DNA of 19,790 nucleotides from BP-464 sp045805505 (GTDB lineage Bacteria > Actinomycetota > Thermoleophilia > Solirubrobacterales > Solirubrobacteraceae): positions 1-19,790 of the forward strand of contig JBJMLA010000096.1 of the NCBI GenBank assembly GCA_045805505.1. Reading direction: 5' to 3'. The position numbers and the translations under genes were made by a program. How positions within the stretch are numbered: the first letter of the stretch is position 1; each line of letters begins with the position of its first letter. Below the pieces are notes generated by a model. That model was given only the letters and a program-made list of their open reading frames with translations, did not search any database and had not been told where the DNA came from. Of this stretch, positions 14,060 through 19,790 are shown in pieces.

Positions 14060-14989
14060 TCAGCGGTAGCGGTCGACGACCCCGTCGGCCACCAGCTCGA
14101 AGGCCCGCCGTTGCGCGCCGGGCATGTCCCGCGGCAGCTCGTCCTTGGCCTGCGCGACGAACCGCAGCGCGTGCTCGCGCGAGCGCTCGAGCGCGCCGCC
14201 GGCCGCGATCCGGTCGCACACCACCTCGGCCTGCTCGGGTGTGGTGATCGCCCGCAGGTCGAGGTCGTCGAGCCCGGCGAGGATCAGCGGGAGCGTGACC
14301 GTGCCGTCGAGCAGATCTGTGCCGCGGTGCTTGCCCGTCTTCTCGGCGGGCCCCGAGACGTCGAGCACGTCGTCGAGGATCTGGAAGGCCAGCCCGATGT
14401 GGCGGCCGAACGGCGCGAGCGCCGGGTCGCCGAACGCACAGGCCGCCTCGAAGAGCGCAGCGGTCTTGAGCTCGACGCGCTGCAGGTAGCGCTCCTCGCC
14501 GATCAGCGTCCAGGCGTCCTCGCGCTGGAGCAGCTCGCCCTGGGCCAGCGCCGACGAGGCGCGCGACAGGATCCTGATCGGCTCGAGATCCTCACCCGCG
14601 GCGAGCTCGGAGAACGCGCGGGCGAAGAGATGGTCGCCGGTGACCGTCGCCGCCTCGCGTCCGGCCGTGGCCCACACCGTCGGGTGGCCGCGGCGCAGCG
14701 GCGCGGCGTCGAGGACGTCGTCGTGCACGAGCGTGGCGCCGTGGACGAGCTCGACCGCCACGGCGGCCCGGATCGCCGCCTCGGAGTCCTCGCCGGCGGC
14801 CAGCAGGACGAGCAGCGGGCGCAGCCGCTTGCCGCCCGCGGCGATGGTCGCCCCTGCCCAGCCGGCGACGGGTCCGCCGGCGGCCGCGGCGATCTCGCCC
14901 AGACGCCGCTCGACGGCGGCCAGGCCGCGCAGGAGGTGGGCGCCGCCGGTCTCGATGACCTGCGTGACGGGCTCGAGCGGCGCGCTCAC
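14060..14989 (-). CDS. Polyprenyl diphosphate synthase (trans, menaquinone side chain)
   Basis: The 309-residue all-helical prenyltransferase has both Asp-rich motifs: LVHDDVLDAAPLRRG (D90, D91, D94) and FQILDDVLDV (D206, D207, D210). It also has GGKRLRPLL, GDHLFA, LSRASSALAQGELLQ and an ELKTAALFEAACAFG region. It elongates allylic diphosphates with isopentenyl diphosphate. Chain length cannot be read from sequence with certainty. As the last gene after qcrABC and menG it most likely makes the menaquinone tail (hepta/octaprenyl type). GTG 14989 overlaps the menG stop as GTGA. The gene may be the end of the respiratory operon; seven nt separate its stop from the convergent zinc-ribbon gene. 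Confidence 0.92.
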   Translation of the reverse strand: MSAPLEPVTQVIETGGAHLLRGLAAVERRLGEIAAAAGGPVAGWAGATIAAGGKRLRPLLVLLAAGEDSEAAIRAAVAVELVHGATLVHDDVLDAAPLRRGHPTVWATAGREAATVTGDHLFARAFSELAAGEDLEPIRILSRASSALAQGELLQREDAWTLIGEERYLQRVELKTAALFEAACAFGDPALAPFGRHIGLAFQILDDVLDVSGPAEKTGKHRGTDLLDGTVTLPLILAGLDDLDLRAITTPEQAEVVCDRIAAGGALERSREHALRFVAQAKDELPRDMPGAQRRAFELVADGVVDRYR

Positions 14990-15687
14990 GCCACGGTGCC
15001 GACATGGATCGCGATGATCCCGCCGGCGGTGAGGATCCAGCGGATGTCGCGCAGGCCGGCGCCGTCCATCACGCCGGCCAGGCCGTCGGGGCCCGGGAAG
15101 CGCTTGACGGAGTCCGGCAGGTACTCATAGGCCTCGGAGTCACCCGCGACCTTGCCCAGCGCGGGAACGATCGTGTCGAACCAGACGCGGAAGAACGTCG
15201 ACAGCGGCGGCTTGGTGGGCGTGGTGATCTCGAGGATCACGACCTTGCCGCCGGGCCGGACCACGCGGGCCATCTCGCCCACGCCCCGCCCGAGGTCGGA
15301 GAAGTTGCGGGCGCCGAAGCCGACCGTCGACGCGTCGAAGCGGTCGTCCTCGTAGGGCAGCTCCATCGCGTTGGCCCACTCCCACGTGATCGCGGGGTTC
15401 TTCTCTCGCGCGCGGGACAGCATGTCGTCGGAGAAGTCCGAGCCGATCACGCTCGCGCCGCGGCCGGCCATCTCGATCGCCAGGTCGCCGGTGCCGGTGG
15501 CGACGTCGAGCACGTGCGTCGAGGGCCCGGCGCCCGCCAGGTCGGCCGCGCGACGGCGCCACTGGTGGTGCAGTCCCGCGGTCATGACCTGGTTCATCAG
15601 GTCATAGACGCCGGAGATCCGGTCGAACATCGACCGCACCTGCCCCTCGGGAAGCGTTCCCCGAGGCGCGGTGGAAGGCTCGCTCAC
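14986..15687 (-). CDS. menG: Demethylmenaquinone methyltransferase (UbiE/MenG)
   Basis: The 233-residue SAM-dependent methyltransferase performs the last step of menaquinone synthesis. Family signals are VRSMFDRISGVYDLMNQVMTAGLHHQWRR near the N-terminus, the SAM-binding VLDVATGTGDLAIEMA, GSDFSDDMLSRA, MELPYEDDRFDASTVGFGARNF, VVRPGGKVVILEITTP and the C-terminal YEYLPDSVKRFPGPDGLAGVM. GTG 15687 overlaps the qcrC stop as GTGA, and its own stop overlaps the prenyl synthase start in the same way. It is placed directly between a quinol-oxidising complex and a prenyl synthase, so menaquinone rather than ubiquinone is the likely substrate in this organism type. Confidence 0.94.
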   Translation of the reverse strand: MSEPSTAPRGTLPEGQVRSMFDRISGVYDLMNQVMTAGLHHQWRRRAADLAGAGPSTHVLDVATGTGDLAIEMAGRGASVIGSDFSDDMLSRAREKNPAITWEWANAMELPYEDDRFDASTVGFGARNFSDLGRGVGEMARVVRPGGKVVILEITTPTKPPLSTFFRVWFDTIVPALGKVAGDSEAYEYLPDSVKRFPGPDGLAGVMDGAGLRDIRWILTAGGIIAIHVGTVA

Positions 15688-16418
15688 TTCAGCTGCGAGA
15701 GGTAAGTGACGAGATCGTCGAACTTGTCCTTCGGGAGGTCCTTGAAGGACGGCATCGGCGCAGTGGGGTTGATCAGCGTCTGGGCGATGGCCTGCTTGGG
15801 CAACCGGGCGCCGATCTGGGTCAGCGGCGGCCCGGGGCCGTCGTTGCCGTTCTCGCCGATCTTGTGACAGGCCAGGCAGCCCGACTGCGGCACGAGCTGT
15901 TTGCCGTTCTCGTAGGAGGCGAGCGCGGCGTCGCCCTGCGCGGCGATCCGCGCCGGCGTCGGCTCCTCGATGGTCGTCGGCGAGCCGGCGTTCGCGCCCA
16001 TGTAGGTCAGCAGCGCCATCGCGGCGATGGTGAAGATGCCGGCCGCGGTGGCGATCGGGCGACGCTCGGGGCGCCGCTCCGGGTTGCGGTCGTAGAACGG
16101 CAGCAGGAACAGCAGGATCATCGCGATCGTCGGCACGCCGATCGTCGCGAGCGGCACGAGCTCGCTGGGCTTGATGACGCGCAGCAGCTCGAAGAGGAAG
16201 AAGAAGTACCACTCGGGGCGTGGCACGTAGGTCGTCGTCGTCGGGTCGGCCTTGGGGCCGAGCTCGGCTCCGAGCGTCAGCGACATGAGGATGATCGCGA
16301 TCATCACGACCACCGCCATCAGCGAGTCCTTGGCGACCGCGTACGGGAAGAACGGCTTGCCCTGCGACTTCAGGATCGAGTACTCGCGGAGGTATTCCTC
16401 CTTCTCCGCGCGGTTCAC
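15684..16418 (-). CDS. qcrC: Cytochrome b subunit IV-like domain fused to cytochrome c (QcrC, Bacillus-type)
   Basis: The 244-residue fusion has a subunit IV-like part with PEWY (68-71) of the quinol-oxidation site and three TM helices (about 31-50, 87-107 and 121-140). A periplasmic class I cytochrome c domain follows, with the heme-binding CLACH (181-185) and a probable axial Met222 in APMPSF. This is the arrangement known from Bacillus QcrC in the menaquinol:cytochrome c reductase, and differs from the diheme QcrC of typical actinobacteria. GTG 16418 overlaps the qcrB stop as GTGA and the gene's end overlaps menG in the same manner. It passes electrons from the Rieske centre to cytochrome oxidase or a soluble carrier. 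Confidence 0.92.
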   Translation of the reverse strand: MNRAEKEEYLREYSILKSQGKPFFPYAVAKDSLMAVVVMIAIILMSLTLGAELGPKADPTTTTYVPRPEWYFFFLFELLRVIKPSELVPLATIGVPTIAMILLFLLPFYDRNPERRPERRPIATAAGIFTIAAMALLTYMGANAGSPTTIEEPTPARIAAQGDAALASYENGKQLVPQSGCLACHKIGENGNDGPGPPLTQIGARLPKQAIAQTLINPTAPMPSFKDLPKDKFDDLVTYLSQLK

Positions 16419-17230
16419 GCCTGCTCCTCCCGGAGCTCGGGATCGGTCTCGGCCTTCAGCCACGGCGGGGCCGTGGTGCCGAGCTTGGCCACGAGGTAGA
16501 GGTGCAGCCCGATGAGCGCCGCGATCAGCCCGGGCACGAGCATCATGTGGATCGCGTAGAAGCGCGACAGCGTGGTGGCACCGAACTCGGGCCCGGCGCG
16601 CAGGAAGTCCGACAGGTACGGGCCGACGAGCGGGCCGGTGCCGTTGATGTTGACGCCGACGATCGTCGCCCAGTAGGAGCGCTGGTCGAACGGCAGCAGG
16701 TAGCCCGTGAAGGACATGACCATCGTCAGGATCAGCAGGACGACGCCGATGATCCAGTTGAGCTCGCGCGGGTACTTGTACGCGCCGAAGAAGAACGTCC
16801 TCGCCATGTGGAGGAACACGAGGATGACCATCACCGTCGAGCCCCACTTGTGCATGCCGCGCACGAACTCGCCGAGGAAGGCCTCGTTGGTGATGTACCG
16901 CGCCGACTCGTAGGCGTTGGTCGGGTTGGGGTCGTAGTACATCGCCAGGAACACGCCGGTCATGGCCTGGCTCAGGAAGGCGAACATCGTCGCCGAGCCC
17001 AGCGTGTAGAACCAGTTGGTCCCCTTGGGGACCTTCCGGAACATCATCCAGCGGGCGCCGCCCGACAGGGAGGTGCGCTCGTCGACCCAGTCGACGACCG
17101 TGGTGCCGACCTCCTTGGCCGTGTCGAGCGGGCTGCCGCCGCCGTTGGTCGTCCCCGGCCGCGGCGGGGGCGGCTGGAAGTTCGGCGGGACCGGGGGCTT
17201 GGGAAGGCTGGGGAGCTTGAGCTTGGGCAT
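16415..17230 (-). CDS. qcrB: Cytochrome b6-type subunit of quinol:cytochrome c reductase
   Basis: The 271-residue protein has a Pro-rich cytoplasmic N-terminus (about 30 residues) and then four TM helices with the bis-heme ligands H127/H141 and H228/H243. Spacings of 14 and 15 match cytochrome b6 and not mitochondrial-type cytochrome b, and the length stops after helix D, so the C-terminal half is carried by the next gene. FYTLGSATMF aligns with the b6/Bacillus segment that holds the cysteine for covalent heme c_i; here that position is Thr76. ATG 17230 overlaps the Rieske stop by one base (TGATG). Confidence 0.94.
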   Translation of the reverse strand: MPKLKLPSLPKPPVPPNFQPPPPRPGTTNGGGSPLDTAKEVGTTVVDWVDERTSLSGGARWMMFRKVPKGTNWFYTLGSATMFAFLSQAMTGVFLAMYYDPNPTNAYESARYITNEAFLGEFVRGMHKWGSTVMVILVFLHMARTFFFGAYKYPRELNWIIGVVLLILTMVMSFTGYLLPFDQRSYWATIVGVNINGTGPLVGPYLSDFLRAGPEFGATTLSRFYAIHMMLVPGLIAALIGLHLYLVAKLGTTAPPWLKAETDPELREEQA

Positions 17231-17901
17231 CAGGTGCCGGGGATCTTGCGAGTGGACGGACGCGAGGGGTAGGCGAACTGGCCGATGCCGTCGAGCGGCT
17301 CACCCGCGTCGCGCGGGGAGAAGCGGCGCAGCTCGCGGTTGACCGAGTAGCGCTTGCCGAGCTGGACGCGGCCGTCGATGACGCGCGTGTAGAAGCGGTC
17401 GAGCGGGCGGACGGGCGGGCCACCGTCGACCTTGCCCTCGAAGTCGTAGACGCCGCCGTGACACGGGCAGATGAAGCGCTGGGCGGCCGGCTTGTAGCTG
17501 ACCGGGCAGCCGAGGTGCATGCACCGCGTCGAGATGGCGATGTACTTGTTGTACTCGTCGGCCTTGTCCGAGTCCTGGTCGTTGCGCCGGCGGATGTAGG
17601 CGGTCGAGCGGCCGGCCTCGCCGATGCCCTCGGCGATGGTGATCGTCACCGGGATGTAGGTGTCGTCGGCGAAGGCGTCCTCGGCCCCGATGTCCTGCCA
17701 CGGGATCTCGTGCTCCTCGAAGATCGGGCCCAGCGCGAAGCCGATGGCCGGGAGCGCGAACGCACCGGCGGCAACCGCGCCGGCGCCGTGCGTGACGCCC
17801 GTCATGAACCGGCGGCGCGTGACGGTCTCGCCTTCGAAGGCGCCCGGCATCTGCCGATCGGCGGTGTACTTGGACTTGGTCTGGCGGCGGTCTTTGGGCA
17901 A
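17230..17901 (-). CDS. qcrA: Rieske iron-sulfur subunit of quinol:cytochrome c reductase
   Basis: The 223-residue protein has a twin-arginine anchor (TRRRFMTG around residues 28-35 followed by a hydrophobic stretch to about 59) and a periplasmic Rieske domain with C127-x-H129 in CMHLGC and C145-P-C147-H148 in CPCHGG. These ligate the 2Fe-2S centre (Cys127, His129, Cys145, His148) and form the stabilising disulfide (Cys132-Cys147). It transfers the first electron from menaquinol. The start is TTG 17901, as no ATG or GTG lies further up in frame; an in-frame ATG at residue 18 is an alternative. No Shine-Dalgarno is seen. As a Tat substrate it depends on the tatA/tatC genes in this window. It opens the qcrABC-menG-prenyl synthase operon. 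Confidence 0.94.
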   Translation of the reverse strand: MPKDRRQTKSKYTADRQMPGAFEGETVTRRRFMTGVTHGAGAVAAGAFALPAIGFALGPIFEEHEIPWQDIGAEDAFADDTYIPVTITIAEGIGEAGRSTAYIRRRNDQDSDKADEYNKYIAISTRCMHLGCPVSYKPAAQRFICPCHGGVYDFEGKVDGGPPVRPLDRFYTRVIDGRVQLGKRYSVNRELRRFSPRDAGEPLDGIGQFAYPSRPSTRKIPGT

Positions 17902-17925
17902 GGTCTTACAAGGAGAAGAAGGGAT

Positions 17926-17954
17926 CCCGAATCTTATCGGTCGGATAAATCGGG
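17926..17954 (-). promoter_or_regulatory. Interrupted palindrome and -10 element in the qcrA promoter region
   Basis: In the 63-nt gap upstream of qcrA, an outer pair CCCGA/TCGGG encloses an inner pair TTATC/GATAA with a 5-nt centre. On the minus strand TAAGAT (17936-17931) fits TANNNT and would start transcription about 23 nt before the TTG. This is the most AT-rich patch nearby. An operator overlapping the promoter, or a weak terminator of the upstream genes, are both possible. Confidence 0.45.
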
Positions 17955-17964
17955 TGGTCCGCGC

Positions 17965-18228
17965 TCACACGCCCAGCAGGCGAAGTCCCTGCTCCCAGGC
18001 CTGTTCTGCCGCCGCCGGATCGCCCGCCCCGAGCGCCGCCGCAGAGGCCGCGATGACCTCGGCCATCACCCGGACGGCCTCCAGATCGCCGTCGGCGGCG
18101 AGCGCCGCGAGGCCCTCGGCGTAGAGGCGATCACCGTCGAGGAGCGCCAGGTCGGCGTCCTCCGACGTCCCGTGATGGAGGTCGTGGCCCGCGCGGATCG
18201 CCCGGACGGCGTCCTCGCGGGCGCTCAC
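17965..18228 (-). CDS. 87-residue helical protein, prenyl-synthase-like fragment, unknown function
   Basis: The GTG start at 18228 overlaps the hemL stop as GTGA, so translation is coupled to hemL. The protein is Ala/Asp/Glu-rich and predicted all-helical. Its centre, ALLDGDRLYAEGLAALA (residues 28-44), resembles the GD-x-L-x-A helix of polyprenyl diphosphate synthases such as GDHLFA in the synthase encoded at 14060-14989. No DDxxD motif is present, so it cannot be a catalytic synthase. It might be a non-catalytic partner or an unrelated small helical protein; the resemblance is short and is inference only. Codon use is normal, and it ends 63 nt before qcrA. Confidence 0.7.
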   Translation of the reverse strand: MSAREDAVRAIRAGHDLHHGTSEDADLALLDGDRLYAEGLAALAADGDLEAVRVMAEVIAASAAALGAGDPAAAEQAWEQGLRLLGV

Positions 18229-19508
18229 GCGATCTCGGCGAAGGACGCCGCGGCCATCTCGATGGTGAAGTCGACCTGCTCGGACGTGTGGGCGAGCGAC
18301 GGGAACCAGGCCTCGAACTGCGCCGGCGGCGGATAGACCCCGCGGGCCAGCAGGCCGCGGCACCAGGCCCCGAAGGCGTCGAGGTCGCAGCGCTTGGCGT
18401 CCTCGTAGTTGCGGACGGGCTGCTCGGAGAAGAACACGGTGACCAGGCCCGGAGCGGTGACGACCTGCACCGGGCGCGAGCCCGCGGCCTCCCGCAGCCC
18501 CGCCGCCAGCTGCTCGGTCGTGGCGCTCAGGTGCAGGTAGGCCTCGGTGTCGAGCTGGGCGAGCGTGGCCAGGCCGGCGGCGACCGCGAGCGGGTTTCCG
18601 CTCAGCGTCCCGGCCTGGTAGACGTCGCCGGCCGGCGCGATGTTCTCCATCAACGCGCGCGGCCCGCCGTAGGCCGCGGCCGGGAGCCCGCCGCCGATGA
18701 TCTTGCCCATGACGACGAGGTCGGGGGTGACGCCCGTGAGCTCCTGGGCGCCGCCGGGGGCGACGCGGAAGCCGCTGATGACCTCGTCGAAGACCAGCAG
18801 CGCGCCGTTGGCCGTGGCCTCGTCGCGCAGGTGCTCGAGGAAGCCCGCGTCGGGCGGGACGAGGCCCATGTTGGCCGGGTAGGGCTCGGCGAGGATCGCC
18901 GCGAAGTCGTGCTCGGCGCAGGCCGCCGAGACCGCGTCGGGGTCGTTCCAGCCGACGATCACCGTGGCGGCGGTCGCAGCGGCGGTGACGCCCGGGCTGG
19001 CCGGGATCCCCTGCGTGGCCAGGCCGCTGCCGGCGTCGGCGAGCAGGCCGTCGACGTGTCCGTGGTAGGCGCCGGCGAACTTCAGCAGCTTTTCGCGGCC
19101 CGTCGCCGCGCGGGCCAGGCGGATCGCGCTCATCGACGCCTCGGTGCCGCTCGAGGTCATCCGCAGCATCTCGACGGCGGGCATGCGCCGCGAGACCTCC
19201 TCGGCGAGATCGACCTCGCCCGCGGTGGCCGCGCCGAACGTGGTCCCGTTGGCCGCGGCGGCGGTGACCGCCTCGAGCACCTTCGGGTTCGCGTGGCCGA
19301 GGATCAGCGGGCCCCACGAGCACATCCAGTCGACATAGCGGTTGCCGTCGACGTCGAAGAGCTCGGCGCCCTGGGCGCGCTCGGCGAAGATCGGATCGCG
19401 GCCGATCGAGCGCATCGCCCGGACCGGCGAGTTGACGCCGCCCGGCAGGTACTGCAGCGCCCGGGCGTAGAGCTCGGCCGAGCGGGTGTCGCGTACGGAG
19501 CTGCTCAC
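18225..19508 (-). CDS. hemL: Glutamate-1-semialdehyde 2,1-aminomutase
   Basis: The 427-residue PLP enzyme converts glutamate-1-semialdehyde to 5-aminolevulinate, the tetrapyrrole precursor. Family signals are LPGGVNSPVRAM, DVDGNRYVDWMCSWGPLILGHANP, RMTSSGTEASMSAIRLAR, KFAGAYHGHVD, LLVFDEVISGFR and the PLP lysine K269 in VVMGKIIGGGLPAAAYGG, then YQAGTLSGNPLA. Length is normal. The GTG 19508 start is twelve nt after the stop of the siroheme-decarboxylase-like gene, indicating one operon. The end overlaps the 87-residue gene as GTGA. Confidence 0.96.
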   Translation of the reverse strand: MSSSVRDTRSAELYARALQYLPGGVNSPVRAMRSIGRDPIFAERAQGAELFDVDGNRYVDWMCSWGPLILGHANPKVLEAVTAAAANGTTFGAATAGEVDLAEEVSRRMPAVEMLRMTSSGTEASMSAIRLARAATGREKLLKFAGAYHGHVDGLLADAGSGLATQGIPASPGVTAAATAATVIVGWNDPDAVSAACAEHDFAAILAEPYPANMGLVPPDAGFLEHLRDEATANGALLVFDEVISGFRVAPGGAQELTGVTPDLVVMGKIIGGGLPAAAYGGPRALMENIAPAGDVYQAGTLSGNPLAVAAGLATLAQLDTEAYLHLSATTEQLAAGLREAAGSRPVQVVTAPGLVTVFFSEQPVRNYEDAKRCDLDAFGAWCRGLLARGVYPPPAQFEAWFPSLAHTSEQVDFTIEMAAASFAEIA

Positions 19509-19520
19509 GCCGGAGGGCGG

Positions 19521-19790
19521 CTAGACGCCCGCGTGCTCGCGTTCCCAGTTCTTGAAGTCGTCCTTGAAGTACTCGAGGCGGATCTTCTTGAACTCGGTGG
19601 AGGAGTAGAGCGTGGCGCGGTCCTCGATGCAGCCGATCTCGGTCTCGATCGCGTCGAGGATGGCGTCGCACTCCTCCTTGGAGCGGCCGTGGGCCATGGT
19701 GAAGATCTGGTAGGGCCAGTCCTGGTAGGTCGGGCGCTCGTAGCAGTGGCTGATGCCGCGGAACGCGGCCATGCGCTTGCCGATCTCGAG
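19521..19790 (-). CDS. ahbB: Siroheme decarboxylase-like (AhbA/AhbB, Lrp/AsnC-related), C-terminal part, 5' end outside window
   Basis: The frame is open to the right edge, so at least 89 C-terminal residues are seen and the start lies outside; Met19772 is probably internal. The sequence GISHCYERPTYQDWPYQIF, then TMAHGRSKEECDAILDAI and LYSSTEFKKIRLEYF, matches my knowledge of the AhbA/AhbB/NirDLGH proteins, which share the Lrp/AsnC ligand-binding fold but decarboxylate siroheme. In the alternative heme pathway they produce 12,18-didecarboxysiroheme. It precedes hemL by twelve nt. A plain AsnC-type regulator is the alternative, but the SHCYxRP-x-W-P-Y motif argues against it. Whether a partner subunit gene is upstream cannot be seen. 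Confidence 0.78.
   Translation of the reverse strand, partial: LEIGKRMAAFRGISHCYERPTYQDWPYQIFTMAHGRSKEECDAILDAIETEIGCIEDRATLYSSTEFKKIRLEYFKDDFKNWEREHAGV

Noticed and set aside
17901..17925. Plus-strand AAGGAG near 17910 as a ribosome binding site
   Set aside because: It is on the strand opposite to qcrA, and no plus-strand gene with support follows.

Overview
The window is very GC-rich with strongly GC-biased third codon positions. It is densely packed with 28 recognisable protein genes or gene parts and one tRNA. The gene content fits a high-GC actinobacterium, most plausibly of the Thermoleophilia/Solirubrobacterales type. That placement is an inference from GC content, a dnaB-dnaC pair, a b6c-type cytochrome complex and a siroheme-decarboxylase-like gene beside hemL; it was not tested by phylogeny. 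No phage, IS element, plasmid or CRISPR signal was seen. This is mainly core chromosome.

Layout. (1) 2-913: the 3' part of a trehalose-6-phosphate synthase gene with an internal in-frame tandem duplication, convergent with a small membrane-anchored Pro/Ala-rich protein gene (910-1371, minus) that contains a pair of 40-nt repeats. (2) 1437-4295 plus: rpsF, ssb, rpsR, rplI, a maltose-acetyltransferase-like gene and a small unknown gene. A hairpin and an internal promoter separate ssb from rpsR. (3) 4432-7834 plus: dnaB, a dnaC-type helicase loader gene overlapping it by one base, and purA with its own probable leaderless promoter. (4) 7831-11502 minus: tRNA-Lys(CTT), an MmcQ/YjbR gene beginning 4 nt after the tRNA, then four genes coupled by 4-nt overlaps (class IV aminotransferase, UDP-GlcNAc 2-epimerase, hexapeptide acetyltransferase, polytopic membrane protein). 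(5) 11541-13518 minus: tatA, tatC and a membrane-anchored TPR protein. (6) 13582-14052 plus: a zinc-ribbon protein. (7) 14060-19790 minus: a siroheme-decarboxylase-like gene (5' part outside the window), hemL, an 87-residue unknown, then a Rieske/cytochrome b/subunit IV-cytochrome c operon running into menG/ubiE and a polyprenyl diphosphate synthase gene.

The last block forms one respiratory theme. HemL makes the tetrapyrrole precursor and the Ahb-like protein suggests a siroheme route to heme. QcrA-B-C form a quinol:cytochrome c reductase, and the last two genes make the menaquinone tail and methylate the ring. The Rieske protein carries a twin-arginine anchor, so it depends on the Tat system encoded just downstream in the window.

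The observations most worth checking are the duplicated UDP-binding segment in OtsA, the tRNA-Lys/YjbR junction that would give a processed near-leaderless mRNA, the siroheme-decarboxylase-like gene next to hemL, the b6-type QcrB without the heme c_i cysteine, the enlarged first periplasmic loop of TatC, the rpsR leader hairpin whose loop can pair with its own Shine-Dalgarno, and the 40-nt inverted-repeat elements near position 1,050.
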